This document shows, in pieces, positions 32,601-41,646 of a stretch of DNA of 64,000 nucleotides. Location: NCBI RefSeq assembly GCF_015694705.1, contig NZ_JADQDR010000003.1, forward strand, positions 310,001 through 374,000, in the 5' to 3' direction. Origin of the DNA: Pontibacter rufus. Lineage in GTDB: Bacteria > Bacteroidota > Bacteroidia > Cytophagales > Hymenobacteraceae. The notes under the pieces were generated by a model that saw only the letters and a list, made by a program, of their open reading frames with translations, had not been told where the DNA came from and did no database searches. The translations under genes and the position numbers were made by a program. How positions within the stretch are numbered: the stretch's first letter is position 1; every line of letters begins with the position of its first letter.

Positions 32601-34556
32601 ATGCTACAGAAGCCCATCACCCATAAACTGAAGTCCATCAGCCTATTGTTGCTGCTTGTGCTGCTGCTTGGCGCCTGCGGCACAGGCAGGTACCTGAGCA
32701 AAGGCGATAAACGCTTTGCGCAGGAACAGTACCAGGCAGCCATAGAATATTATAAGCAGGCGCTGGCCAAAGATGGCGGTTCCGGCGAAATAAATTTTAG
32801 AATTGCAGAAGCTTACCGCCGCTCCAACCGCATAGCACAAGCCGCACCCTACTATAAAGCTGCCCTGGATGGCGGCTTTAAGCGGGAAGATACTTACTTC
32901 TACTATGGCCAGGCCCTGAAAGCTAACGGGCAGTATGAGGAGGCGTTGAACGAATTCCGGGATTACGCGCGCGTGGGCACCAATCCGCAGTTAAAGGCGT
33001 TGGCGGCCAAAGAAGTGGAGAATGCCGGCACCATCAGCAATATCCTAAACAGCAACCAGAAGTATGAAGTATACAACCTGGCGGCCCTCAACACACAGGC
33101 CTCAGAATTTGCCCCCTACGTGCGGGACAACGCACTGGTATTTTCCTCTACACGCGGCGGCGGAAAGCAATATTTAGGGAATGGCGAAGGGTTCCTGGAT
33201 GTTTTCGCTGCTACTGTAACGGATAATGCTGCCTCGCTCACAGATTCTGCCGCAACAGGCGTGGCAGTGCATGAGTTTAAAGGTATAAATGTGGAAGGCC
33301 TGCACGATGCTCTGGCTACTTTTGCCAACGATGGCAACACCATGGTATTTGCACGCGGCAACGAAGGCACCAAAAAAGGCCGGCAGAATGTAGACCTGTT
33401 CCTGTCGCTGAACCGCAACGGTACCTGGTCAGAACCCAAACTGCTTAATATAAACGATCCCGAAGCATGGGACTCTTCACCGGCTTTCTCACCCAACGGT
33501 AAAACTTTATACTTTTCCTCCAGCCGCAAAGGCGGGCTAGGGGGAAATGATATTTATAAATCCACCATGGATGGTAATGGCCACTTTTCGGACCCGGAAA
33601 ACCTTGGCCCCGATATAAACACGACGGGCAACGAAAGTTTCGTGTCTGTAGGGCCGGATGGCACTTTATACATTGCTTCGGACGGATTGCCGGGCTTGGG
33701 TAACCTGGACTTGTTCCGCGTGGAAAACGGCAAGCCCGTAAACATGGGGCAGCCTATCAACTCGCCCGGCGATGACTTCGGGATATTCCCGCAGGATACC
33801 ACCTCCGGCTACTTTTCCTCAAACCGCGAAGGGGGCAGGGGCAACGACGACTTATACTACTTCGGGAAGCCACAGCGCAAGCAGGTCGTGTTTGTGCTGG
33901 ATGGCACGCTATACCAGGTGCAGGAGGGCGACAGCCAGCGCACTGCAGTGCCAGATCGCCCTGTTGTGCTGCTGAATGATCAGGGCAAGCGTATTGATGG
34001 CGTTGTAACCAACTCCAGAGGCAAATTCAGCTTCGTTCTCGACTCGGCCACTGCCTACTCAGTTATTGCTGAGAAGCCGGGCTTCTTTACTGCCCGCCAG
34101 AGCGTAACCACCGTAGGGAAGACACCTCCGCTGAGCGAACTCCACGAAGGGAAAAATGAGGTGCGCCTGACGGCTATACTGGTGCTGAACGAAATTGTGG
34201 AAGATAAAGCTATTGTGCTGGAGAACATCTTCTACGACTACGACAAAGCCAACATTCGCCCGGATGCCGCTGTGGAACTGGATAAACTGGTGCAGATACT
34301 TCAGGATAACCCAAAAATTTCCATTGAGCTGAGTTCCCATACCGATGCCCGTGGCAGTGATACCTACAACCAGGATCTCTCACAGCGCCGCGCCGAATCT
34401 GCTGTGGAATACATTATCTCCAAAGGCATTGACCCATCGCGCATCACGGCAAAAGGTTATGGCGAAAGCCGCCTGGTGGTGCCTAATGCTACAACCGAGG
34501 AAGAGCACCAGCGCAACCGGCGCACCGAGTTTAAGGTTGTGCGAGTGGAGGAGTAG
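32601..34556 (+). CDS. Outer-membrane lipoprotein with TPR, PD40 repeats and OmpA peptidoglycan-binding domain
   Basis: A 651-residue lipoprotein: signal peptide with lipidation Cys26 (LLLGAC), TPR helices (about 35-110), a propeller of PD40/WD40-like blades (about 160-430, with SPAFSPNGKTLYFSS and VSVGPDGTLYIASDG), a carboxypeptidase-regulatory-like beta domain (about 440-530) and a C-terminal OmpA domain (about 541-650, with FYDYDKANIRPDA, SHTDARGSDTYNQ and the NRRTEF ending). The OmpA part binds peptidoglycan. Proteins of this build are linked to gliding or type IX secretion (PorE-like) in some Bacteroidota. A specific role here is not proven. The ATG 32601 gives the proper signal peptide. 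Confidence 0.9.
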   Translation: MLQKPITHKLKSISLLLLLVLLLGACGTGRYLSKGDKRFAQEQYQAAIEYYKQALAKDGGSGEINFRIAEAYRRSNRIAQAAPYYKAALDGGFKREDTYFYYGQALKANGQYEEALNEFRDYARVGTNPQLKALAAKEVENAGTISNILNSNQKYEVYNLAALNTQASEFAPYVRDNALVFSSTRGGGKQYLGNGEGFLDVFAATVTDNAASLTDSAATGVAVHEFKGINVEGLHDALATFANDGNTMVFARGNEGTKKGRQNVDLFLSLNRNGTWSEPKLLNINDPEAWDSSPAFSPNGKTLYFSSSRKGGLGGNDIYKSTMDGNGHFSDPENLGPDINTTGNESFVSVGPDGTLYIASDGLPGLGNLDLFRVENGKPVNMGQPINSPGDDFGIFPQDTTSGYFSSNREGGRGNDDLYYFGKPQRKQVVFVLDGTLYQVQEGDSQRTAVPDRPVVLLNDQGKRIDGVVTNSRGKFSFVLDSATAYSVIAEKPGFFTARQSVTTVGKTPPLSELHEGKNEVRLTAILVLNEIVEDKAIVLENIFYDYDKANIRPDAAVELDKLVQILQDNPKISIELSSHTDARGSDTYNQDLSQRRAESAVEYIISKGIDPSRITAKGYGESRLVVPNATTEEEHQRNRRTEFKVVRVEE

Positions 34557-34582
34557 GAACTGTTAAGAGAAATAAAATAAAT

Positions 34583-34614
34583 AGCGTGGCACAAGTTTAA
34601 TCTTGTGCCACGCT
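34583..34614. terminator. Bidirectional terminator
   Basis: Arms AGCGTGGCACAAG (34583-34595) and 34602-34614 form a perfect 13-bp stem with a 6-nt loop; A-rich sequence precedes it and GCTTTA follows. It sits between the OmpA gene and the converging propeller gene. Confidence 0.75.
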
Positions 34615-34688
34615 GCTTTAAAGGGAGTATGCTGATAATCTTGGTTTACACCGGCAGAAACAATCAGAAGGCTGTAACTACTTATCCC

Positions 34689-36176
34689 TCAGTTATGCTT
34701 CTTATGCACCAGAAGTGGCTGCGCATTCTCTGAAACAGGCCGGAGTAAAACGATGCGGCCGTTGTTGCCGCCGAACTCAGCTACATAAATGTTGCCGGTA
34801 TTTACATCTTCTGTCAGGTCCAGGGGCATCAGGAATTTTCCAAGACCGGGAATTGTGGCGCCTGCAGTTTCCCGGATGATATCCTTTTTGCTTCCGCCTG
34901 GCTCCAGAATCAGGATGTCGCTGTTGTAAACCAGCCGGGCTACCATGATTTTTCCTTTTAGCTCACTGTTAAAGGCGTTTCCGTGGTACTCAATAATGCC
35001 GTTCGGGGAGTTATGGGCCGAAAATTCAAAGGCAGAGCCCCGCCAGTTAGGGTCAGGCAAAGTACCTGCCGGATAAGATTCTACTTGAGCCGGATCGTTC
35101 TGCAAAGTAGGATTGCCGCCCTGCATCACATATTCGCCGCGTGCCGGGTTTGGATGTCCATAATAGCCGCCTTTCTCCACTCTGTACAAATGATCTTTTT
35201 CATCCAACCGTACATCAGACATAGCCGGCACCTTCGGACCTTTATACGTGCTTCCGTCGGGTCTGCGGGTACCTGGTACAGAGGCGGGAGTGTTGCCACC
35301 GGGTGCAGAGCCGTTGTTGGGTACGTACAGTTCGCCATTGCTGTGCCACAACAAATCATAGCCATTACGAATGCCGGAAGCAAAGATGGTCAGCGGCGCA
35401 TCGGCAGCGTAAGGATTGTAAGTACCTCCTTCCGCAGTTTTTACATCAAGGGGCAGCGTTGATTTATACTTCGACAGATCCAGACGAAGCACCGCGGCAG
35501 ATAGTAAATGTTCTTCGCGGTATCCCCAGGTTTCATCGGGTGCGCCCATTGCCGTATTGCTGCCCTGCACAAAGTATAGGGCGCTATCAGGACCAAAGGC
35601 AATGCTGTTGCTTAGGTGATCATTTACTGATCTGGGCAGGTGGATGAGCACATCCTGCAGCACCTCCAGGTGGGGGCCACTCAGGCGGGTTAGTTTGCCA
35701 TCCCAGTCGGGGCCGTCATTAAGTACAGAAGCGCTGTGCGTTACCCATACAACAAGGCTGTCGGCAGTAGCAGCAGGGTCGAAGGCGAGGCCGATGATAA
35801 GTCGAGGAACCCGTTGCCCGGAAGCATCCTGCAGGGTATAAATTACCTCGGGATCATCCAGGGTTCCATCCGCCCTGAGAGCAAAGCGTTTGATCCGTCC
35901 GTCCATTGTGCTGGCGTATAGCTTCCCATCCGGACCCATGGCCAGGCTGGTATGCTTGTCGGCTGTGTTAGGGAGCGCTATCTTCTCAAACTTTATTTCG
36001 CCCTGTACAGCGTTCGCCAAAGAGACATGCGTTATCCATTCAAATTGCCTTAGAGCGAGCTTCGTAACCTGTTTTATCCTGGTGAGCGGATGCTGATGGG
36101 CAAAATGGCTTGCCAGAAGAGCGCCTGCACCCAGTACTGCAAGCAGAATAAACAGTTTTATTGCTTTTGATATCAT
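34689..36176 (-). CDS. Secreted beta-propeller protein, sorbosone/PQQ-dependent sugar dehydrogenase-like
   Basis: A 495-residue protein with an N-terminal signal anchor (about 5-25) and a six-bladed propeller with motifs SLAMGPDGKLYASTMDGRI (about 78-96), IIGLAFDP, HLSNSIAFGPDSALYF, DAPLTIFASGIRNGYDLLWH and GNIYVAEFGG. These resemble soluble glucose/sorbosone dehydrogenases that carry PQQ. The catalytic histidine and calcium ligands cannot be assigned reliably, so enzyme activity is only probable. It could instead be a binding protein of the NHL type. It stands alone; a terminator separates it from the OmpA gene. Confidence 0.78.
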   Translation of the reverse strand: MISKAIKLFILLAVLGAGALLASHFAHQHPLTRIKQVTKLALRQFEWITHVSLANAVQGEIKFEKIALPNTADKHTSLAMGPDGKLYASTMDGRIKRFALRADGTLDDPEVIYTLQDASGQRVPRLIIGLAFDPAATADSLVVWVTHSASVLNDGPDWDGKLTRLSGPHLEVLQDVLIHLPRSVNDHLSNSIAFGPDSALYFVQGSNTAMGAPDETWGYREEHLLSAAVLRLDLSKYKSTLPLDVKTAEGGTYNPYAADAPLTIFASGIRNGYDLLWHSNGELYVPNNGSAPGGNTPASVPGTRRPDGSTYKGPKVPAMSDVRLDEKDHLYRVEKGGYYGHPNPARGEYVMQGGNPTLQNDPAQVESYPAGTLPDPNWRGSAFEFSAHNSPNGIIEYHGNAFNSELKGKIMVARLVYNSDILILEPGGSKKDIIRETAGATIPGLGKFLMPLDLTEDVNTGNIYVAEFGGNNGRIVLLRPVSENAQPLLVHKKHN

Positions 36177-36965
36177 GGTGATCCAATAAGATTAAACCTG
36201 TTGGGGCCTTTGATGTCCGCCAGGTTAAAAATAAGCCTTGTAGTTTAAGGTTGTCCTGCCTTCCGGCAAAAGCCCGGAGCCTGACAAGCACGAATTTATA
36301 AAAGGCAGAACAGGGGGGCAGCCTAAAACCTGATTTAACTATAGGTAGTACATTTTTTAACCCTACTTAATTCATACTATAATTTAAGGTAAAAGTATAG
36401 TAACGCTAACACTTAGAAAATGATGTACCTCATTCTATGGTATGACTTTTATTAATATACAATCGGGTTTATTGATAGCGGCGCATTGTAATGGAGAGGA
36501 AGTTCAGAAAGGCAGGCGAAGTATAGCTTTGGTCTGCTACCGCGCAGTGTTTGTAAAAAGGTTTTTGGAGAAAGGGGCAATACGTATGATTTGCTGAATG
36601 CTTTTCGTCTGCAAAGCAACTGGCTTTTAACAGAGATTTATACTTTGTCCTGCCGCTGCCTGGCTCCAGCGCCGCGTATAATTTGCCGGGGAGCTCTGAT
36701 GTGGAGAAACGGATAGCAGGTAGCCAGGCCAGCCCTTGCCGGTGTTATCGCCTGTCAGGGCTGGCCTGGATCTTAGCATTAAGGCAAAACAACCGCTGAA
36801 ACATCAGCAGGAAAGCCGGTTTCAGAATCATTATAGCTTCTTTAATATGGAAACGGTATTTCTGCATGAGAAAGCCAACTCCGATGTATGAAAGGCGCAG
36901 CGTTAAAGACTACACCAACAACACTGCTGGTAGCAGCCAGGGTATTTACAACCGTTGAAATGCGT
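36177..36965. other. Long non-coding stretch with a decayed coding remnant
   Basis: No intact frame longer than about 60 codons is credible. Between about 36480 and 36960 on the plus strand, short readable pieces sit in different frames: YSFGLLPRSVCKKVFGERGN near 36526, and FQNHYSFFNMETVFLHEKAN then, after a frameshift near 36880, RRSVKDYTNNTAGSSQGIYN. The mix of aromatic, Asn and Gly is like an outer-membrane beta-barrel protein's end. A hairpin CCAGGCCAGCCCT lies at 36724-36736/36757-36769. Confidence 0.45.
36480..36957 (+). pseudogene. Probable remnant of an outer-membrane beta-barrel gene
   Basis: See the readable fragments described for the surrounding stretch: aromatic-rich pieces in two frames, joined only by a +1/-1 shift near 36880, with stop codons between. 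No intact start or signal peptide is present. The assignment to a beta-barrel (TonB-dependent receptor-like) protein is an inference from residue pattern only. Confidence 0.3.
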
Positions 36966-37388
36966 TTATGCCTGTTTAAGTTTTTCGATGTCAAACTTTT
37001 TCATTTGCATAAAAGCTTTGGTAACCCGCTCTGCTCTGGCAGGGTCGCTTAGTAGTTGTCCTAAAGCTGTCGGAACAATCTGCCACGACACGCCATACTT
37101 ATCTTTTAGCCAGCCACACCTGCTTTCCTGCCCGCCTTCTGTTAGTTTGCTCCAGTAGTAGTCTATTTCATCCTGCGTTTCACAGTCTACAACAAATGAC
37201 ACAGCCTCGTTAAACTTAAAATGAGGGCCGCCATTCAGGGCCATAAACTTTGTGCCGTTGAGTTCAAACGTTACCACCATGGGGTTATCTGCCATGATCT
37301 TTGAATTCTTGAAGACGGAGCAATAAAATTCTGCTGCTTCCCGGGCTTGTCCATCAAACCACAGGCACGGGTAAATTGGCTTTATCAT
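36966..37388 (-). CDS. VOC-family protein, PhnB-like
   Basis: A 140-residue vicinal-oxygen-chelate protein of the PhnB/3-demethylubiquinone-methyltransferase-like subgroup: starts MIKPIYPCLWFDGQAREAAEFY, has VTFELNGTKFMALNGGPHFKF and VDCETQDEIDYYWSKLTEGGQE, then DKYGVSWQIVPTAL. The fold usually binds small molecules or a metal; no catalysis is certain. Its start overlaps the stop of the AHSA1 gene by 4 bp (ATGA), so both come from one message. In many Bacteroidota such pairs lie next to each other. Confidence 0.88.
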   Translation of the reverse strand: MIKPIYPCLWFDGQAREAAEFYCSVFKNSKIMADNPMVVTFELNGTKFMALNGGPHFKFNEAVSFVVDCETQDEIDYYWSKLTEGGQESRCGWLKDKYGVSWQIVPTALGQLLSDPARAERVTKAFMQMKKFDIEKLKQA

Positions 37389-37819
37389 AAGGTGTTATTT
37401 TTCTCTGCGTAATTTTTAAAGCTGTTCAGGATTGCCTGCCAGCCACTTTGCTGCATTTCAAGCGGATGCGTATCTTCTGCCTCAAAGGTCTCGATAACTT
37501 TTGTTTGGCTGTCATCCCCTGAGAATAAGATGCGCACTTGCCTGCCGTCGTTGAGGGTGTATTCGATAAGCTTATGAGGCTGGAGCTTAGTGTAAACGCC
37601 TTCGAAATCGAAACGAAGGCTACCATCTTTTGCTGCCATAGTAGTTTTAAACTTCCTGTTCTCCTGCAAGTCGTTTTCAGCATAGGGCGCATGCCAGTCT
37701 TCGGATGCCTGATACCATTGGGTTATATGTTCGGGCTTTGTCCAGTATTCCCATACTTTATCAATAGGCGCATTGATGGTTGCCTCTACTGTGATTTTGG
37801 TTTTTTCTATTGTGTCCAT
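37385..37819 (-). CDS. SRPBCC/AHSA1-domain protein
   Basis: A 144-residue protein of the START-like AHSA1 family, with VEATINAPIDKVWEYWTKPEHITQW (about 11-35), FKTTMAAKDGSLRFDFEGVYT and the closing helix ESGWQAILNSFKNYAE-type segment (about 125-140). The fold has a large hydrophobic cavity. Proteins of this group are of unknown function; some act in stress or polyketide-like pathways. It is translationally coupled to the VOC gene. Confidence 0.88.
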   Translation of the reverse strand: MDTIEKTKITVEATINAPIDKVWEYWTKPEHITQWYQASEDWHAPYAENDLQENRKFKTTMAAKDGSLRFDFEGVYTKLQPHKLIEYTLNDGRQVRILFSGDDSQTKVIETFEAEDTHPLEMQQSGWQAILNSFKNYAEKNNTL

Positions 37820-37922
37820 TATTGTTTCTCTTTTATAGTCAGTAAAGCCGGCATACTATCATCGTATAACCGCTAAGCTATTTGTGTAAATGAGGTGAGA
37901 GGCGTTTGCCAGAGTCCTGGGG

Positions 37923-38357
37923 CTATTGAGGCATACTTGAAATCACATAATCACCACGCTTTACATGCTGATTACGACTGCGGGGCAACTTACAGAGCTT
38001 GTGGTAATAAATATAGGAAGTAACAAGAATAGCAAGGACGAACAGGGGAGAAAGTGTCTGGCCATGAAACCCGTCTACTGCCCAATGGCTGACAAAGGCA
38101 GCGATCATGGTTATGCCGAAACCTGCATAAGCCCATTCCTTAAACCGTCCTCCTACAAATGGCAGCACCAAAGCCAAAGCGCCTGTAACTTTAAAAACCG
38201 TCAGCATTACCCTGAAGTAGTCCGGGTAGCCCAAGTGCCGGATGCCTTCTACAGCAAGATCAGTATGGGATGTTAAGGCGGGCATAACGCCTTCAAACAG
38301 AAATATTATTCCTGTTGTTGTCCAGTAAACAATTTTAGTTGTTTTAGCTGTTGTCAT
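37923..38357 (-). CDS. DoxX-family membrane protein
   Basis: A 144-residue, four-helix membrane protein. Segments near residues 10-28, 48-70, 76-95 and 100-122 carry the DoxX pattern LGYPDYFRVMLTVFKVTGALALVLP and FKEWAYAGFGITMIAAFVSHW. The start is ATG 38357, since the upstream frame adds an unlikely N-terminus. DoxX-like proteins in Bacteroidota are thought to be membrane partners of redox enzymes, but no specific activity is known. Same strand as the two preceding genes but separated by about 100 bp. Confidence 0.8.
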   Translation of the reverse strand: MTTAKTTKIVYWTTTGIIFLFEGVMPALTSHTDLAVEGIRHLGYPDYFRVMLTVFKVTGALALVLPFVGGRFKEWAYAGFGITMIAAFVSHWAVDGFHGQTLSPLFVLAILVTSYIYYHKLCKLPRSRNQHVKRGDYVISSMPQ

Positions 38358-38605
38358 ATCTCCTGAAGTATTTGGTTGACACAAAGTAAGCTTATTCACC
38401 GGACTATCATAAGGTGTGATCAGGACATTCTAAAGGGGCATTTGCGACAAAATAAAACTACAGGAGGCGTTTGCCTTTTCTTGTGTACAACGGACGGCCC
38501 ATGGCTACCCGCGTACAGGGATTTTTACCATGGATCTTATTGTAACCAGGAGGTACATTTGGCGCAATGTAACACGAGGTGAGGCAGGATATTAATGGAT
38601 TTATT

Positions 38606-38655
38606 TTCTCAACGGAAAAGGATATGATGATCATTTAATCCTTTTCCGTTGAGAA
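38606..38655. terminator. Terminator after the DUF4256 gene
   Basis: Arms 38606-38623 and 38638-38655 are perfect 18-bp reverse complements (CAACGGAAAAGG core) around a 14-nt loop; T-rich sequence follows on the minus strand. Confidence 0.7.
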
Positions 38656-38671
38656 TTTGCTGCATGCATTT

Positions 38672-39247
38672 TCAGACTCTCAGCGAACCACGGAATCCTC
38701 TGGCGGCATAGTAAGATTCTGCGCCATTGTGATACAGGAAGACTTTGTTATAGCGGCGATCACAAAAGAGGGCACCGCCCAGCTTTCTAACGTCGGCAGG
38801 CGTTTTCACCCAGGTAGATGTTTTCGTATCGAAGTTGCCAAGGGTCTGCAGCTCCCGGTATTGCTCTTCGGTCAAAATTTCAATGCCCATGTCGGTAGCC
38901 ATCTGAATAGCGCTATTTTCCGGTTTATTCGCTTTCCTCGCTTCCAGCGCTTCATGGTCGTAACAAATACTTCTGCGGCTTTTAGGGCTTTCTGCTGTGC
39001 AATCATAAAAAATGTATTCGCCCGTCTTTTTATCCTGGCCAACAACATCCGGTTCACCGCCGGTTCTTTCCATTTCATTGAGCGACCACAATTTCTCCGT
39101 ATTAGCGTCCAGTTTTGCCTGTACTTTAGCCCATTCAAGCCCTTTATGGCGGCTTTTGTTTTTCTCAAAACGGGCTTTTAATATGCTGAGTAGTTCTTCA
39201 CGTTGTTCCGGTGTTAACTCTTTTTTATGGCTATCCATGTTGCTCAT
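38672..39247 (-). CDS. DUF4256 family protein
   Basis: The protein from ATG 39247 has 191 residues. The family pattern is strong: LTPEQREELLSILKARFEKN at the start, then KLDANTEKLWSLNEMERTGGEPDVVG, CTAESPKSRRSICYDHEALE, and the C-terminal FCDRRYNKVFLYHNGAESYYAARGFRG. DUF4256 is soluble with no known function. The C-terminal Arg/Tyr/His cluster may be a binding site. Earlier ATGs (up to 39283) exist but their residues look unconserved. A strong terminator lies just downstream. Confidence 0.85.
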   Translation of the reverse strand: MSNMDSHKKELTPEQREELLSILKARFEKNKSRHKGLEWAKVQAKLDANTEKLWSLNEMERTGGEPDVVGQDKKTGEYIFYDCTAESPKSRRSICYDHEALEARKANKPENSAIQMATDMGIEILTEEQYRELQTLGNFDTKTSTWVKTPADVRKLGGALFCDRRYNKVFLYHNGAESYYAARGFRGSLRV

Positions 39248-39332
39248 ACTTTTTTTATTATCTCGGTTGAATAGGTGCATCAAACGTAAACTTGCCAGAA
39301 TTTTTCAAAAGTGCAAAGCAAAACAGCAGGCG

Positions 39333-40193
39333 TTATTCCTTTAGCGTTTTAAATTGTCTGAAAGCATTTGAAACGGCCTGGTGCATGATGGTGGCGTGGT
39401 CTTCCTGTGGCAGATAGTCGAACACCACCTGTACAGTTTTACTTTTTGTCGCTTTAATTTTGTCTGCCAGCACGTTTGCATCTACTTCCATCACGCGTGG
39501 GATAGTCGTTGGCGTAAGTCCTTCCTTCCCGACACCTATGTAAATGTCTGTTGGTTGCTTAAAAGTAACTTGCAGTATTTCTGAGTTCTTGTTTAATAAA
39601 GCGCCATTGTCCCACCATAAACTCGGACTTACGATAATGTACTTATTGAAAAGGGTAGGATTCTTAAACAATATTTCTGTTGCCAGGAGCCCGCCTAATG
39701 ACTGTCCGATAAGGGTTTTAGATTGTGTCGTTTTAAATTTCTTTTCGATGAAAGGTTGTAGTTCTGTTGCTAAAAAGGAGATAAATTTATCTGAATGTCC
39801 TGTGGTAGGATATCGTTTTTGGTCTGCTGCTATAGTTGTTGGGAAAGTAAAATCTCTTCTTCTGTCCACTGTAGCAATGCCAACTACAATTGATTTAGGT
39901 ATGATGTTGATCCATTCAAAACTGTTGTATTGCACAAGCCCTACGATATGAACAAAATCTTCGTCAGCCGACCCGTCCAGTAAATATATGACCGGGTATT
40001 TTATGCTGTCATTTGGGTTGTAACCGTCCGGGAGGTAAACATTCAAAGTCCTCTTCTCGCCTAATACTTTTGATTGCAGCTCGTGAATTTCTCCAAGTAT
40101 AAAGGGCCTGCTGCCTTCTCCTTGTTTAGCTTTTTGCCCATAGACCGATATGGTGGAAAAAGTAAGGAATAATACTGTCAGTAGTTGCTTCAT
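39333..40193 (-). CDS. Secreted alpha/beta-hydrolase, Fes/IroE-type esterase
   Basis: A 286-residue secreted hydrolase. The signal peptide is MKQLLTVLFLTFSTISVYG (start at ATG 40193). The domain has VYLPDGYNP, PVIYLLDGSADEDFVH, the nucleophile elbow IGQSLGGLLA (Ser about 170), and the catalytic histidine in QEDHATIMHQA near the end. The type is that of enterobactin esterase and similar ester hydrolases (PF00756). No siderophore genes are adjacent, so the substrate is unknown. Confidence 0.88.
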   Translation of the reverse strand: MKQLLTVLFLTFSTISVYGQKAKQGEGSRPFILGEIHELQSKVLGEKRTLNVYLPDGYNPNDSIKYPVIYLLDGSADEDFVHIVGLVQYNSFEWINIIPKSIVVGIATVDRRRDFTFPTTIAADQKRYPTTGHSDKFISFLATELQPFIEKKFKTTQSKTLIGQSLGGLLATEILFKNPTLFNKYIIVSPSLWWDNGALLNKNSEILQVTFKQPTDIYIGVGKEGLTPTTIPRVMEVDANVLADKIKATKSKTVQVVFDYLPQEDHATIMHQAVSNAFRQFKTLKE

Positions 40194-40291
40194 TTGGCTT
40201 GTCTGCATGGTATCGTTTTACAGTGGCCGCTAACGGTTGGCGGCTATAAGGTAGTGTAGCTAACTTATAGGTGTCGTCATCTATAGTTGTT

Positions 40292-40762
40292 CTACCTTCC
40301 GTATATCATATATTCTGATTGTACAGTGTAAATTGGGTTTTCTGGCATTGAAGGGTTAATGAAAACGGCTTCCCATCTCTTCAGTACAGAATCTCCTTTT
40401 CCAAGATTAGGTTGATAAGCTTTAAACTTAACGTACCCTGTGTCATTTCTAACTATAGCATTTATTCCCTTCTCCAAAATATCTTCGATAGTAGCACTAT
40501 CCTGCAAAAATTTTATGACTGTACTATCAGAATATTCAGGAGGGAATGCATAGTTCTTTAAAAACACTTTTGCTCTATACCAGTCACCGTTATTTAGTTT
40601 GTTATTCTCATGTAAAGCTAAAAGGTATGGACCTGTGGGTAATGGACCACTTGGTCTTATGTCTTTTACTTTAAAATTAAAATCATCTACTTCGCCTTTT
40701 TGCTGTTCGTTCTGCTGACAAGAGAGAATAGATAGGAATAGCAATAGGTATAGATTTCTCAT
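40292..40762 (-). CDS. Small hypothetical lipoprotein
   Basis: A 156-residue protein with a lipoprotein signal (MRNLYLLLFLSILSC, lipidation Cys15) and a charged linker QQNEQQKGEVDD. The mature part is about 130 residues with KVKDIRPSGPLPTGPYLLALHENNKLNN, DSTVIKFLQDSATIEDI and ending SEYMIYGR. I do not recognise a family. The region is more A/T-rich than its neighbours. No operon partner is clear. Confidence 0.65.
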   Translation of the reverse strand: MRNLYLLLFLSILSCQQNEQQKGEVDDFNFKVKDIRPSGPLPTGPYLLALHENNKLNNGDWYRAKVFLKNYAFPPEYSDSTVIKFLQDSATIEDILEKGINAIVRNDTGYVKFKAYQPNLGKGDSVLKRWEAVFINPSMPENPIYTVQSEYMIYGR

Positions 40763-40905
40763 CTTACAACTATTTTAGATAACGTCTTTGCATATGACTT
40801 GTGGCGGTTTTCGGAGCACCTTCCTGTCTGCTCCTGACGGACCTGGCTAGGAGCCTAAAACCTTGAATTTAGTGATTCAGTCGCTGTCATATTAGCAGGA
40901 GTATT

Positions 40906-41646
40906 TTATTCATCTGGAAAGCATTGTGGGCCGACAGCTCCACCGCCATATTCTAAAACAATGTTGTTTTTGTAAAAAATATAAGCACATCCGTCGTTAA
41001 ATTTCTCAATTTCATTTTTTGCTAGATTGTCGTTAAATACTAAATAAAAGTACTTACCCATTCCACTCCTTGCAAAGCCAATAGAAGTATTTTCCCCATT
41101 TTCTATGGAAATACAATTTGCTGAGTCCAATAATGCTTTTATTTCAGTTAATGTGTTTTGATTCCAATCAATTAATCGAAGCATTTTAGATAGTTCTTCA
41201 GAGTCCCTATTCAGATTCCATCCTTGTTCTATTACTGAATTTTGTCCATTTGAATTCTTTCGATAAACTTTCAAATCAATACTTTCAGGTGTGCTAATGA
41301 TTTTATTTTCTGCATTAAATTCAATTGAAATAATCAAACTATCAGGAACAAGTTTTGAATATTCTTTTTTAAGCTTCTCTATCTCGACTGAATGTTTTTT
41401 ATAGTTCTCAATTAGTCCTTTTTTACTGCTTTTTGGCATTGAAAGCATAAATAAAAGGAATTCTTTAGACTGTTCATCTCCTTCTTCATAGGTCTTTTTA
41501 AACTCATCGCGTTTTTCTTTAGGTATTTCTTTTAGAATAACTTGAAAAAGGGAATCGGTATTAAGGTGTTTATTGAATTCTTGTGAGTATGAGATTTTGT
41601 TAAATCCTAATAGCAGAACAATTAAAAGTAAAATATTTTGTTTCAT
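40906..41646 (-). CDS. A/T-rich secreted hypothetical protein
   Basis: The 246-residue protein has a signal peptide (KQNILLLIVLLLGFNKISYS) and then a Lys/Glu-rich helical region with KKGLIENYKKHSVEIEKLKKEY (about 74-95), then a mixed domain with VYRKNSNGQNSVIEQGWNLN and a final strand GCAYIFYKNNIVLEYGGGAVG. No family is recognised. Base composition is clearly A/T-rich with many runs of T and A, unlike surrounding genes, suggesting transfer from elsewhere. Confidence 0.6.
   Translation of the reverse strand: MKQNILLLIVLLLGFNKISYSQEFNKHLNTDSLFQVILKEIPKEKRDEFKKTYEEGDEQSKEFLLFMLSMPKSSKKGLIENYKKHSVEIEKLKKEYSKLVPDSLIISIEFNAENKIISTPESIDLKVYRKNSNGQNSVIEQGWNLNRDSEELSKMLRLIDWNQNTLTEIKALLDSANCISIENGENTSIGFARSGMGKYFYLVFNDNLAKNEIEKFNDGCAYIFYKNNIVLEYGGGAVGPQCFPDE

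Noticed and set aside
36724..36769. 13-bp stem hairpin as a terminator
   Set aside because: No gene ends nearby and no T-run follows; it is left as part of the decayed stretch.
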